Assembly (NCBI GenBank): GCA_050124775.1
Contig: JASFEP010000164.1
Coordinates: 1-9,290, forward strand
Direction of reading: 5' to 3'
DNA length: 9,290 nucleotides
Source: WTAW01 sp050124775
GTDB taxonomy: Bacteria; Acidobacteriota; Aminicenantia; Aminicenantales; Aminicenantaceae
A program made the translations under genes and the position numbers. Below are positions 1 through 7,050 of this stretch, one piece after another (positions within the stretch are counted from its first letter, which is position 1; each line of letters opens with the position of its first letter). The notes beneath the pieces are model-generated. The model did not search any database, was not told the origin of the DNA, and was given only the letters and a program-made list of their open reading frames with translations.

Positions 1-1122
1 CGTCTCGCTCCTGGAGTTGTGGACCGATTGCCCGTTAAAAGACCTCTTCAGACAGGGATCAAAGCGATCGACAGCATGATCCCGATCGGACGGGGACAGC
101 GGGAGTTGATCATCGGAGACCGACAGACCGGGAAGACGGCGATCGCCATCGATACCATCATTAATCAGAAGGGCAAAGATGTCATCTGTATCTATGTCGC
201 CATCGGACAAAAGAATTCGACAATTGCCTACATAATCAAGGTCCTCGAGGATTACGGGGCTATGGATTATTCGATCATCGTCGCCGCTTCGGCCAGCGAT
301 CCCTCTCCGCTCCAGTATCTGGCCCCCTACAGTGGATGTGCGGTGGGGGAATATTTTAGAGATAACGGGAAGCATGCGCTTCTCGTTTATGACGACCTGT
401 CTAAGCACGCCGCTGCCTACAGGGAGATCTCCCTCCTGTTGCGTCGTCCCCCCGGACGAGAGGCGTATCCCGGGGATGTGTTCTATCTGCATTCGAGGCT
501 GCTGGAGAGAGCGGCCAAGCTCAATGACAAAAACGGGGGAGGTTCATTGACAGCACTCCCCATTATCGAAACCCAGGCCGGCGATGTCTCGGGTTATATC
601 CCCACCAACGTCATATCCATCACCGACGGTCAAATCTACCTCGAACCCGAATTGTTCAATGCGGGTATCCGTCCGGCCATCAATGTGGGGATATCCGTCT
701 CGAGGGTGGGTGGGAATGCCCAGATCAAAGCGATGAAACAGGTGGCGGGCAAGCTCCGTTTGGACCTGGCGCAGTACAGAGAGCTCGTCACTTTCGCTCA
801 ATTCGGGACCGAATTGGACAAGGCGAGTCAAGCGCAGCTCGACCGGGGAGAACGATTGACCGAAATCCTGAAGCAGGATCAGTATGTTCCCCTCGATGTC
901 GTCAAACAGATCTTGATCATTTTTGCGGGAAACAGAGGCTATCTGGACGAATTCGATGTCTCGCAGATCCGCCTGTATGAGACAAAGCTTTATGCGTATT
1001 TCAACGAGAATCATGCCGACCTGATGCGGAAGATCGGAGAAACCAAGACCATCGACGCCGATGTGGAGGAGGCCCTCAATTCAGCCTTCGAGGAATTCAA
1101 CAGGATATTCAAGGAAGAATAG
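1..1122 (+). CDS. atpA: F1Fo ATP synthase subunit alpha (partial, 5' end missing)
   Basis: This is the non-catalytic nucleotide-binding subunit of the F1 head, which alternates with beta around gamma at the cytoplasmic face of the membrane. The frame is open from base 1 (first visible residues RLAPGVVDR), so the gene begins upstream. The GTG at 19 is an internal valine, not the start. The 373 visible residues include the P-loop GDRQTGKT (visible residues 39-46), the SMIPIGRGQRELI block before it, and the ISVSRVGG segment that carries the arginine finger. The C-terminal helical domain has the usual AQFGTELD and QAQLDRG motifs. By comparison with the roughly 510-residue family, about 135-140 N-terminal residues (the beta-barrel) are missing. 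The stop codon is followed directly by the atpG ATG with no gap, so the two are translationally coupled. Identification is secure. Confidence 0.98.
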   Translation, partial: RLAPGVVDRLPVKRPLQTGIKAIDSMIPIGRGQRELIIGDRQTGKTAIAIDTIINQKGKDVICIYVAIGQKNSTIAYIIKVLEDYGAMDYSIIVAASASDPSPLQYLAPYSGCAVGEYFRDNGKHALLVYDDLSKHAAAYREISLLLRRPPGREAYPGDVFYLHSRLLERAAKLNDKNGGGSLTALPIIETQAGDVSGYIPTNVISITDGQIYLEPELFNAGIRPAINVGISVSRVGGNAQIKAMKQVAGKLRLDLAQYRELVTFAQFGTELDKASQAQLDRGERLTEILKQDQYVPLDVVKQILIIFAGNRGYLDEFDVSQIRLYETKLYAYFNENHADLMRKIGETKTIDADVEEALNSAFEEFNRIFKEE

Positions 1123-2016
1123 ATGCCGGCTCTGATTGACCTGCGTAAGCGTATCAAGAGCGTGCGCAACACACAACAGATCACACAGGCCATGAAGACC
1201 GTGTCCACTGTCAAGTTCCAGAAAGCGCAGCGACTCGTTTTGGAGTCGAGGCCCAAGTGGCATGATTCTCCGGAGCTCGTGCAAGAGGCTGCGCTCTGGG
1301 CGCCGAGGTCGTCTCATCCCTTGCTGGAACGAAGGGAAGAAAAAAAGATTGTGGGCCTCGTTATCACATCGGATAAAGGACTGGCCGGTGCCTTCAATTC
1401 CAATCTTTTGGATGAAGCATCGTCCTTTTTTGCGCAGAAGGCGGAGACAGCCGGCGTCCGCATCATACTCATCGGAAAAAAGGCCCTTTTGTTCTTTAAA
1501 AAAACCGAATATCCCATTCTTCGATCATACAGCGGCCGGGCCCAAAGGTTCACCGAAGAGGACTGCTCAGAATTAGCTCAGTTCCTTATGGAAATTTATA
1601 TTCTGAACAAGGCCGATGCTGTTTATGTGGCCTATAATGAATTCAAGTCTATCCTGGCGCCCCGGGTGATCATCACAAAATTACTGCCGGTGGAGTTGTT
1701 CGGCGATGAAAAAGACGCCGAAGGCTCGAAGGAAAAAACAGCACATATAGAGCAGAGACCGGATTGGGATCCCGCCATGCTCCCGCTCGTCCACTCACTC
1801 CTCCCTCAGCATGTGGAGGACCAGATCGCACATTTTTTCTTCGAATCATCGGCGGCGGAACATGCTGCGAGAATGATGGCTATGGACAACGCGACTCAGA
1901 ATGCGGAGGAGCTGATCGAAGACCTTACGCTGGTTTTGAATAAAATCAGACAGGCATCGATCACCAAAGAACTTCTGGAGATCATGTCTGCCGTTGAAGC
2001 ACTGGCAAAAAAATAG
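1123..2016 (+). CDS. atpG: F1Fo ATP synthase subunit gamma
   Basis: This is the central rotor shaft of F1, linking the c-ring to the alpha3beta3 head. The protein has 297 residues, slightly longer than the roughly 285-residue norm. The N-terminal helix carries the family signature RKRIKSVRNTQQITQAMK (about residues 8-25). The C-terminal helix carries the other signature block, ARMMAMDNATQNAEELI, followed by NKIRQASITKELLEI. Both coiled-coil halves that enter the head are therefore intact. The middle domain is divergent, with a charged stretch near residues 197-214 (DEKDAEGSKEKT). The ATG lies immediately after the atpA stop codon, and AAGGAAG at 1111-1117 inside the end of atpA serves as the ribosome site. 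It precedes atpD, the standard order. Confidence 0.97.
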   Translation: MPALIDLRKRIKSVRNTQQITQAMKTVSTVKFQKAQRLVLESRPKWHDSPELVQEAALWAPRSSHPLLERREEKKIVGLVITSDKGLAGAFNSNLLDEASSFFAQKAETAGVRIILIGKKALLFFKKTEYPILRSYSGRAQRFTEEDCSELAQFLMEIYILNKADAVYVAYNEFKSILAPRVIITKLLPVELFGDEKDAEGSKEKTAHIEQRPDWDPAMLPLVHSLLPQHVEDQIAHFFFESSAAEHAARMMAMDNATQNAEELIEDLTLVLNKIRQASITKELLEIMSAVEALAKK

Positions 2017-2021
2017 GCCGG

Positions 2022-2027
2022 TAAGGA
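2022..2027 (+). promoter_or_regulatory. Ribosome binding site for atpD
   Basis: The sequence AAGGAG sits 7 nt before the ATG at 2035, in the only real gap (18 nt) of the ATP synthase gene cluster. It fixes the atpD start at 2035. This matters because that start gives an unusually long N-terminus. Confidence 0.8.
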
Positions 2028-2034
2028 GAAGACG

Positions 2035-3621
2035 ATGCCCGAAACAAAACCAAAAGCAGAAAAGAACGGAAGCGACAGCACCGACGGTCAAGATAAAAAA
2101 GGGACCGCAGGTGAACGAAAAAGCTCCCGTAAGGAAGGGCGTGTCGTCCAGGTCATCGGACCTGTTGTCGATATCGCATTCAAGGATACAGAGCTTCCCG
2201 AAATCTATAACGCTATCCGGATAACGAGCGAAGGCTTCGAGGGCCACTCTCCGAATGCTTTGGATGTCACAAAAAAGAACTACGGCATTCGGCCGGATGA
2301 GAAAGAGGCTGATAGTGCGAAGACTTCCGCGCCCGTCGACATCATCGTCGAGGTGGAGCAACACCTTGGGGAAGACAAAGTTCGGTGTGTATCCATGCAT
2401 CCGACGGATGGTTTGGCCCGAGGCATGAAAGCCATCGACCTCGATGGCCCCATCCGGGTCCCGGTGGGCGAGCCCACTTTGGGGCGGTTGATCAATGTCA
2501 TCGGAGAGCCAGTGGATTATCAGGGCCCCATAGATGCGCCTGTCAGGTATCCCATCCATCGACCGCCCCCATCCCTGGAAGAACAGAGCACGAAGCTCGA
2601 GATGTTCGAAACGGGGATCAAGGTCATCGACCTCATACAACCCTTTCTCAAAGGAGGAAAGATCGGTCTTTTCGGAGGAGCCGGAGTGGGCAAAACGGTT
2701 ATCATCATGGAATTGATCAATAACGTCGCACAAGAGCATGGGGGATACTCCGTTTTTGCTGGAGTGGGAGAGCGGACAAGGGAAGGAAATGACCTGTGGC
2801 TGGAGATGAAAGAGTCCGGAGTTCTCGAAAAGACATCCCTCATTTACGGGCAGATGACAGAGCCCCCGGGAGCCCGTCTCCGCGTCGGCCTCGCCGCCCT
2901 TTCTGTGGCGGAATATTTCAGGGATGAGATGAATCAGGATATTCTACTTTTCATCGATAACATTTTCCGCTTCGTCCAAGCCGGATCAGAAGTCTCGGCC
3001 CTTCTGGGACGTATGCCTTCGGCTGTGGGCTACCAGCCGAACCTGGCGACGGAACTTGGAGAACTGGAAGAAAGGATCACATCAACGCGGAAGGGGTCGA
3101 TCACCTCTGTTCAAGCTATTTATGTGCCAGCGGATGATTTCACGGACCCGGCACCGGCCACGACCTTCTCCCATCTGGATGCGACGACCAATTTGTCCCG
3201 TGCGCTTACGGAAATGGGGATTTATCCGGCAGTCGATCCTCTCGCGTCCTACTCGCGCATTCTGGATCCGCGGGTGATCGGAGAGGAGCACTATTCGGTT
3301 GCCCGAAGGGTCAAGGAGATATTGCAGCGGTATAAAGACCTTCAGGACATCATCGCCATACTCGGCATGGAAGAGCTCTCCGAAGAGGACAAAGTCATCG
3401 TGTCCCGTGCCCGGAAGATCCAGAGGTTCTTCTCACAGCCTTTTAACGTCGCTGAGGAATTTACGGGGAGACCTGGTAAGTATGTTCCCATTCAAGAGAC
3501 GATCCGAGGATTTAAGGAGATCTCTGAGGGGAAACATGACGATGTTCCCGAGCAGGCATTCTATATGGTCGGTGGGATCGAGGAAGTGATCCAAAGAGGG
3601 GAGGAGTTGAGAGCTGCATGA
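2035..3621 (+). CDS. atpD: F1Fo ATP synthase subunit beta, with N-terminal extension and barrel insertion
   Basis: This is the catalytic subunit of F1. Visible motifs are the P-loop GGAGVGKT (214-221), the catalytic glutamate in GERTREG (E246), Walker B LLFIDN (304-309), and a DELSEED-type loop read as EELSEED (446-452). At 528 residues it is about 60-70 longer than typical beta subunits (about 460-480). The excess lies in two places. One is a lysine/glutamate-rich, low-complexity leader of about 34 residues before the barrel starts at GRVVQVIGPVVDI. The other is an extra stretch of about 35 residues (roughly 65-99) inside the N-terminal beta-barrel, before VDIIVEVEQHLG. The catalytic domain has no gaps. 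The start is supported by AAGGAG at 2022-2027. An in-frame start nearer the barrel would lack an obvious ribosome site. The stop overlaps the atpC start (ATGA). Confidence 0.97.
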   Translation: MPETKPKAEKNGSDSTDGQDKKGTAGERKSSRKEGRVVQVIGPVVDIAFKDTELPEIYNAIRITSEGFEGHSPNALDVTKKNYGIRPDEKEADSAKTSAPVDIIVEVEQHLGEDKVRCVSMHPTDGLARGMKAIDLDGPIRVPVGEPTLGRLINVIGEPVDYQGPIDAPVRYPIHRPPPSLEEQSTKLEMFETGIKVIDLIQPFLKGGKIGLFGGAGVGKTVIIMELINNVAQEHGGYSVFAGVGERTREGNDLWLEMKESGVLEKTSLIYGQMTEPPGARLRVGLAALSVAEYFRDEMNQDILLFIDNIFRFVQAGSEVSALLGRMPSAVGYQPNLATELGELEERITSTRKGSITSVQAIYVPADDFTDPAPATTFSHLDATTNLSRALTEMGIYPAVDPLASYSRILDPRVIGEEHYSVARRVKEILQRYKDLQDIIAILGMEELSEEDKVIVSRARKIQRFFSQPFNVAEEFTGRPGKYVPIQETIRGFKEISEGKHDDVPEQAFYMVGGIEEVIQRGEELRAA

Positions 3622-3896
3622 GCGAAACATTGCCTTCATCTCTTGAGCTTCGTGTGATCACATCCCGTGAGGTTCTCGTGGATGAGCGGGTCGAAGAGGT
3701 CTCTTTGCCGAGTCTTGAGGGATATCTGGGCATTCTGCCAGGACACCGAAAACTCATTATTGCTCTGGGGAAAGGAAGGATCGAGTACCATTCAGCCCGA
3801 TCAAAAAAGCACCATGCCGTCAACGGAGGCTATGCCAGGATCCAGCCCGATAGCGTTCTCGTTTTTACCGAAACGGAAGAAGATGAATCCAGTTGA
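3618..3896 (+). CDS. atpC: F1Fo ATP synthase subunit epsilon, short form
   Basis: This stalk subunit joins gamma to the c-ring and, in many bacteria, inhibits ATP hydrolysis. The 92 residues show the N-terminal beta-sandwich pattern: LELRVITSREVL, EEVSLPSLEGYLGILPGHRKLI, then VNGGYARIQPDSVLVFTE. The chain then ends in an acidic tail (TEEDESS). Full-length forms are about 130-140 residues and add a two-helix C-terminal hairpin, which is absent here. No frameshifted remnant is visible: the downstream bases are occupied by the next gene in another frame. Some bacterial lineages naturally have such short epsilon subunits, so this is probably the native form and lacks hairpin-mediated inhibition. 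ATG overlaps the atpD stop (ATGA), and the gene overlaps the methyltransferase ORF by 14 bp. Confidence 0.93.
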   Translation: MSETLPSSLELRVITSREVLVDERVEEVSLPSLEGYLGILPGHRKLIIALGKGRIEYHSARSKKHHAVNGGYARIQPDSVLVFTETEEDESS

Positions 3897-4635
3897 TCAG
3901 CTTGAGGGTGATGACGAAACTCTCGACACCTTCTACCATGGACGAATCCATATTTTCCAGACAAAGAAGGGATACCGGTTTTCCATAGATGCGCCCCTTC
4001 TGGCGGACTTCATTCAAACCAAAGAATCAGATAAGATACTGGAGCTGGGCACCGGCAACGGCATCATTTCTCTGCTCCTGAGCATCAAGCCTTTTGCCAG
4101 CTTGACGGCTTTGGAGATCCAGCCGTCTTTGGCGGATCTGGCCCGACGGAATGTAAGGCTCAACGGCTGTGAAGGCCGAATCCATGTTGTCCACACCGAC
4201 CTCCGCCGTTTTTCTGTGGATCAAAAATTTGATGTGGTCTTCTCCAATCCCCCTTACATCAAGCAAAGAACGGGACAACTGAGCCCATCGGGCGAAAAGT
4301 CAGTCGCAAAACATGAGTTAAAATGCACCATTTTTGATATAATGCAGAAAACCGAAGAATTATTAGAGCGGTCGGGAGTGGCCTATTTTATTTATCCTGC
4401 TATGAGAGAAGAGTATTTTATGCGAGCGATGCAAAAGACTCATTTGAAGATCAAGAACATCCGATGTGTGTCTCCGCAAAAAGGCAATGACCCCAATTTT
4501 TTTCTGGTGAGTTGCGATTATACTTCACTGGAACCCCGACGGCTGCAACCGCTCATCCTGTATGAGAAGCAGGGAAAATACACGAAGGAGGCGCAGGAAA
4601 TATTTTCTGGGAGAATTCATGATCCGGCTGTTTAA
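3883..4635 (+). CDS. trmN6: tRNA1(Val) (adenine(37)-N6)-methyltransferase family protein (TrmN6/YfiC)
   Basis: This is a predicted cytoplasmic SAM-dependent N6-adenine methyltransferase. The characterised family member modifies A37 next to the anticodon of tRNA1(Val). The 250 residues match the roughly 245-residue family length. The N-terminus has the characteristic TLDTFYHGRIHIFQTKKGYRFSIDAPLLADF-type block (residues 13-43). The SAM-binding motif I is LELGTGNG (53-60), an acidic residue follows at ALEIQ (76-80), and the catalytic motif is NPPY (122-125). The frame is open further upstream, to 3667, but that part lies inside atpC. The ATG at 3883 gives the family N-terminus and has GGAAG just before it. 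Its presence in the ATP synthase train is unusual. The family also includes close HemK/PrmC-like relatives, so the exact substrate is inferred. Confidence 0.85.
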   Translation: MNPVDQLEGDDETLDTFYHGRIHIFQTKKGYRFSIDAPLLADFIQTKESDKILELGTGNGIISLLLSIKPFASLTALEIQPSLADLARRNVRLNGCEGRIHVVHTDLRRFSVDQKFDVVFSNPPYIKQRTGQLSPSGEKSVAKHELKCTIFDIMQKTEELLERSGVAYFIYPAMREEYFMRAMQKTHLKIKNIRCVSPQKGNDPNFFLVSCDYTSLEPRRLQPLILYEKQGKYTKEAQEIFSGRIHDPAV

Positions 4636-5440
4636 AAACCTGTTGGACCTGTACAAATACAGGGTCCTCATCCAAAACCTCGTGAGCCGCGAATTGAAGG
4701 CCCGCTATCGGGGAACGGTCTTGGGGTTTTTCTGGTCGTTTTTCAATCCCTTCTTGTTGTTGGTCGTCTACACAGTTGTGTTCGGCTTTATCATCATGCC
4801 GAGGGATCCAGCCTTCGAGGGATCTCCCTGGCTTTACGCTCTTTTCCTCTTTTGTGGGTTACTTCCCTGGCAGGTGTGGTACGTCGCTTCCTCCCTGGAA
4901 TCGGCGAACGTGCTGATCATACAGGGGAATCTGATAAAGAAAATTCTGTTTCCCGTGGAGATCCTGCCCGTCGTTGTGGTGACGAGCAATTTCATTCATT
5001 TTCTGTTCGGTCTTCCTATCTTGCTCATTTTCGTCCCGATCCTGGGGGGACACTACACGCCCTATCTCCTCTTACTCCCCGTCGTCGTTCTGGTCCAGTT
5101 CGTATTCACTCTGGGATTCAGTTTCCTCGTTTCCTCCTTAACGGTTCATTTCAGGGATATCAAGGATATCCTGGCGAATTTGTTGACCTTCTGGTTTTTT
5201 GCTACTCCCATCATTTACCCCATGACTTTCAGCACGGTCCAGGAGTCCTCCCTCCTTAAAAATCTCCTCAACCTGAATCCTATGACACACATCATGCAGG
5301 GATATCAGTACTGTGTTTTTTATGGAGAGCTCATCCGGTGGAAGCGGCTGGGAGTCACGTTTCTCGTTTCCCTCGTTCTTTTTTTCATAGGGTACTATAT
5401 TTTTGACAGGCTGCGGGATTCTTTTCCGGAGGAGGTATAG
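4619..5440 (+). CDS. wzm: ABC-2 type polysaccharide/O-antigen export permease (Wzm type)
   Basis: This is the inner-membrane half of an ABC exporter that carries lipid-linked polysaccharide (O-antigen, or a teichoic-acid-like polymer) across the membrane. It has 273 residues. The amphipathic N-terminus LVSRELKARYRGTVLGFFW (21-39) is typical of the family. Hydrophobic segments lie near residues 34-60, 71-92, 112-141, 147-172, 183-204 and 243-262, consistent with six membrane spans. The NPMTHIMQGYQ stretch (220-230) is also characteristic. The frame extends upstream to an ATG at 4562, but the ATG at 4619 is preferred: it gives the conserved short N-terminus and has GGGAGA at 4609-4614. It overlaps trmN6 by 17 bp. 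The partner ATPase follows with no gap. Confidence 0.92.
   Translation: MIRLFKNLLDLYKYRVLIQNLVSRELKARYRGTVLGFFWSFFNPFLLLVVYTVVFGFIIMPRDPAFEGSPWLYALFLFCGLLPWQVWYVASSLESANVLIIQGNLIKKILFPVEILPVVVVTSNFIHFLFGLPILLIFVPILGGHYTPYLLLLPVVVLVQFVFTLGFSFLVSSLTVHFRDIKDILANLLTFWFFATPIIYPMTFSTVQESSLLKNLLNLNPMTHIMQGYQYCVFYGELIRWKRLGVTFLVSLVLFFIGYYIFDRLRDSFPEEV
5428..5436 (+). promoter_or_regulatory. Ribosome binding site for the GTG start of the Wzt-type ATPase
   Basis: GGAGGAGGT lies at the very end of the permease gene, 4 nt before GTG at 5441. It is the best ribosome site in the exporter pair and supports the non-ATG start. Confidence 0.8.
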
Positions 5441-6718
5441 GTGATCGCCATAGACGTGGATCATGTCACGCGCATATACCAGAAGTACTCTGCCCAGCAC
5501 CGCTTCAAAACCTTCAAGAGTGCGATCGTCAAGGGGGATTTTTTCAAGTCTCTCCGGCCGGATGAACTGGTCACGGCACTGGACAATGTCAATTTTAAGG
5601 TCGCAAAAGGGACCACCTTCGGCGTGATTGGGGAAAATGGCTCTGGGAAGAGCACACTTCTCAAAGTGATCACCGGCATTGCCAAGCCCACATCCGGAAC
5701 GGTGAGTGTGGATGGAAAAGTCTCCGCGCTCATCGAACTCGGGGCAGGTTTCCATCCGGAGATCTCTGGCCGGGAAAATATCTTTATAAACGGGATCATG
5801 CTGGGACTTTCCAAAAAGGAGATCACTGAAAAGTTCGATGACATCGTCCGGTTCGCAGAACTCGAGGAGTTTATCGACGCTCCGGTCAAGACATATTCGT
5901 CGGGAATGCACATGCGTCTCGGATTCTCCGTCGCTATAAACGTGAATCCCGATATTCTGCTCATCGATGAGGTCCTGGCTGTCGGGGATGCCTCTTTTGT
6001 TCCCAAATGTCTGGACCGGATCGATGATTTCAGACGGCGCAAGAAGACCATCCTTTTTGTCAGCCATGATTTGTCCACGGTCGAAAAGATTTGCGATCGG
6101 GTGATTTGGCTAAAGAACGGCAAAATCCAGACAATGGGGGAGCCCAAGAGGGTCGTGGATGCCTATCTCCAGGATGTGGCTGAAAAACAGGAAGAAGATT
6201 TCGAGAGACGCCAGCAAGAAGTGGAGATCGAAGAGACTTTTGAGGAGGAACGCAGAGAAAACCGCTGGGGAAAAAGGGAGATCGAGATCAAGAAGGTCAG
6301 ATTAAAAGGTTTGGACGGCACAGAAAAACATGTCTATTCTCCCGATGAGGGAATGGCCATAGAAATGCATGTCATGGCGTACTCTCAGATCAAGGATTTT
6401 GTCTTCGGCATCGGAATATACAATCCGAACGGCGTCTGCTGCTATGGAACGAACACTCATCTAGAAAATTTCACTCCCCGATTCATCGAAGGAGAAGGGA
6501 GTGTCGTCTTGAAGATCGAAAAACTCGGCCTTATCAACGGGACATACTATCTGGATGTCGCCGCTCATAAGAAAGATGGTTACCCCTATGATTATCATCG
6601 CAACCTCTATTCGTTCATGGTTTCCTCTACCAACAAAGATGTGGGTATCATGCGTCCGAAACATACATGGTCCTTTTCTTCTGGAATCAAGATCAGGGCT
6701 CACTCGGAGAAAGGTTGA
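5441..6718 (+). CDS. wzt: Polysaccharide export ABC ATPase with C-terminal carbohydrate-binding domain (Wzt type)
   Basis: This ATPase powers export of lipid-linked polysaccharide through the upstream permease. The nucleotide-binding domain covers about residues 1-240: Walker A GENGSGKST (64-72), the Wzt/TagH-style degenerate signature YSSGMHMRL (152-160), Walker B DILLIDE (171-177) and the switch histidine in VSHD (H209). A charged glutamate/arginine-rich linker (about 245-280) leads to a roughly 140-residue beta-rich domain (about 280-420). Its length and patterns (VFGIGIYNPNG, GTYYLDVAAH) fit the Wzt C-terminal domain. In characterised O-antigen systems that domain recognises a modification capping the non-reducing end of the finished chain. 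Total length is 425, usual for the two-domain form. The start is GTG at 5441 with GGAGGAGGT upstream. No glycosyltransferase or capping enzyme lies in the window, so the polymer is unknown. Confidence 0.92.
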   Translation: MIAIDVDHVTRIYQKYSAQHRFKTFKSAIVKGDFFKSLRPDELVTALDNVNFKVAKGTTFGVIGENGSGKSTLLKVITGIAKPTSGTVSVDGKVSALIELGAGFHPEISGRENIFINGIMLGLSKKEITEKFDDIVRFAELEEFIDAPVKTYSSGMHMRLGFSVAINVNPDILLIDEVLAVGDASFVPKCLDRIDDFRRRKKTILFVSHDLSTVEKICDRVIWLKNGKIQTMGEPKRVVDAYLQDVAEKQEEDFERRQQEVEIEETFEEERRENRWGKREIEIKKVRLKGLDGTEKHVYSPDEGMAIEMHVMAYSQIKDFVFGIGIYNPNGVCCYGTNTHLENFTPRFIEGEGSVVLKIEKLGLINGTYYLDVAAHKKDGYPYDYHRNLYSFMVSSTNKDVGIMRPKHTWSFSSGIKIRAHSEKG

Positions 6719-6778
6719 ACGAGAACCGAGGAAGCGCAGCGATGGAGTGTGAGAAATCCCCCTCAAGTCGGCTTTGAG

Positions 6779-6948
6779 TGATACGCTAGTGACCCAATGG
6801 ATGGTTCGAAAACGAAAATCCGCACAGTTTCCCCAGCGAAGAAACTTCGATCGGACATGGGCGCTTGCCTCACGGCTCCCTTTGGGAGATGTCCTATGTC
6901 TATGCTCTTTTCACGGTTTTCTCCACCCCACAATTGGGTCACTTATCA
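6779..6948. ncRNA. Candidate structured RNA or fold-back element with nested stems
   Basis: Seven mutually compatible pairings can be read directly. The closing stem GTGACCCAAT/ATTGGGTCAC (6789-6798 with 6933-6942) has 10 perfect pairs. TGATA/TATCA lies outside it (6779-6783 with 6944-6948). Inside are GAAAAC/GTTTTC (6808-6813 with 6916-6921) and GAAAA/TTTTC (6814-6818 with 6908-6912). A hairpin CGAAG-AAA-CTTCG follows (6837-6849). The tip is a three-way junction closed by GGACAT/ATGTCC (6853-6858 with 6889-6894), which encloses hairpins GGGC-GCTT-GCCT (6859-6870) and CTCCC-TTT-GGGAG (6876-6888). The order is strictly nested. I recognise no named RNA family. Size and the stem-bubble-stem outline vaguely resemble 6S RNA, but its hallmark sequences were not recognised. 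A decayed miniature inverted-repeat element is the main alternative. The transcribed strand is unknown. Confidence 0.4.
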
Positions 6949-6980
6949 TCGGAAGCATTCATGGCGTCACAGTCCTAGGA

Positions 6981-6995
6981 TCGCTTATTTAGCGA
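6981..6995. other. Small inverted repeat upstream of the DUF2061 promoter
   Basis: TCGCT-TATTT-AGCGA is a 5-bp perfect inverted repeat ending 10 bp before the proposed -35 element. It has no T tract, so it is not an intrinsic terminator on either strand. Its position would suit a small operator, but it could be chance. Confidence 0.25.
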
Positions 6996-7004
6996 GAAAA
7001 TATA

Positions 7005-7032
7005 TTGCATTCGGGTCGTTTATTTGTATAAT
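7005..7032 (+). promoter_or_regulatory. Putative sigma70-type promoter for the DUF2061 gene
   Basis: There is a perfect TATAAT at 7027-7032, preceded after 16 bp by TTGCAT (7005-7010, only three matches to TTGACA). Surrounding DNA is AT-rich. The predicted start near 7039 would leave a leader of only about 12 nt, which still contains the AGGAG at 7040-7044. The match rests mainly on the -10 box. Confidence 0.5.
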
Positions 7033-7050
7033 GTTCGCCAGGAGTTTGTG

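Larger units (their letters stand above)
6719..7050. other. Intergenic region without a supported gene (332 bp)
   Basis: No reading frame here resembles a known protein, and those present lack good ribosome sites. The region holds a small hairpin CTCAAG-TCGGC-TTTGAG (6762-6778) without a T tract. It also holds the nested fold-back structure at 6779-6948, a second small hairpin at 6981-6995, and a promoter at 7005-7032. No clear intrinsic terminator is visible for the upstream gene train, so transcription may continue through or end by another mechanism. Confidence 0.6.

Noticed and set aside
1846..2739. 297-codon leftward open frame across the atpG/atpD junction
   Set aside because: It is antisense to two certain genes, its product resembles no known protein, and it is explained by the codon pattern of the + strand genes.
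5138..6067. 309-codon leftward open frame across the permease and ATPase genes
   Set aside because: It is fully antisense to the conserved Wzm and Wzt coding sequence, with no independent start signals or recognisable domains.
6762..6778. Hairpin CTCAAG-TCGGC-TTTGAG after the exporter ATPase gene as its terminator
   Set aside because: The stem is short with a terminal wobble pair, and no T tract follows, so intrinsic termination is not supported.
6800..6825. GGTTCGAAAACG segment as a tRNA T-arm
   Set aside because: The stem needed for a T-arm does not form, and no acceptor or anticodon arms can be placed around it.
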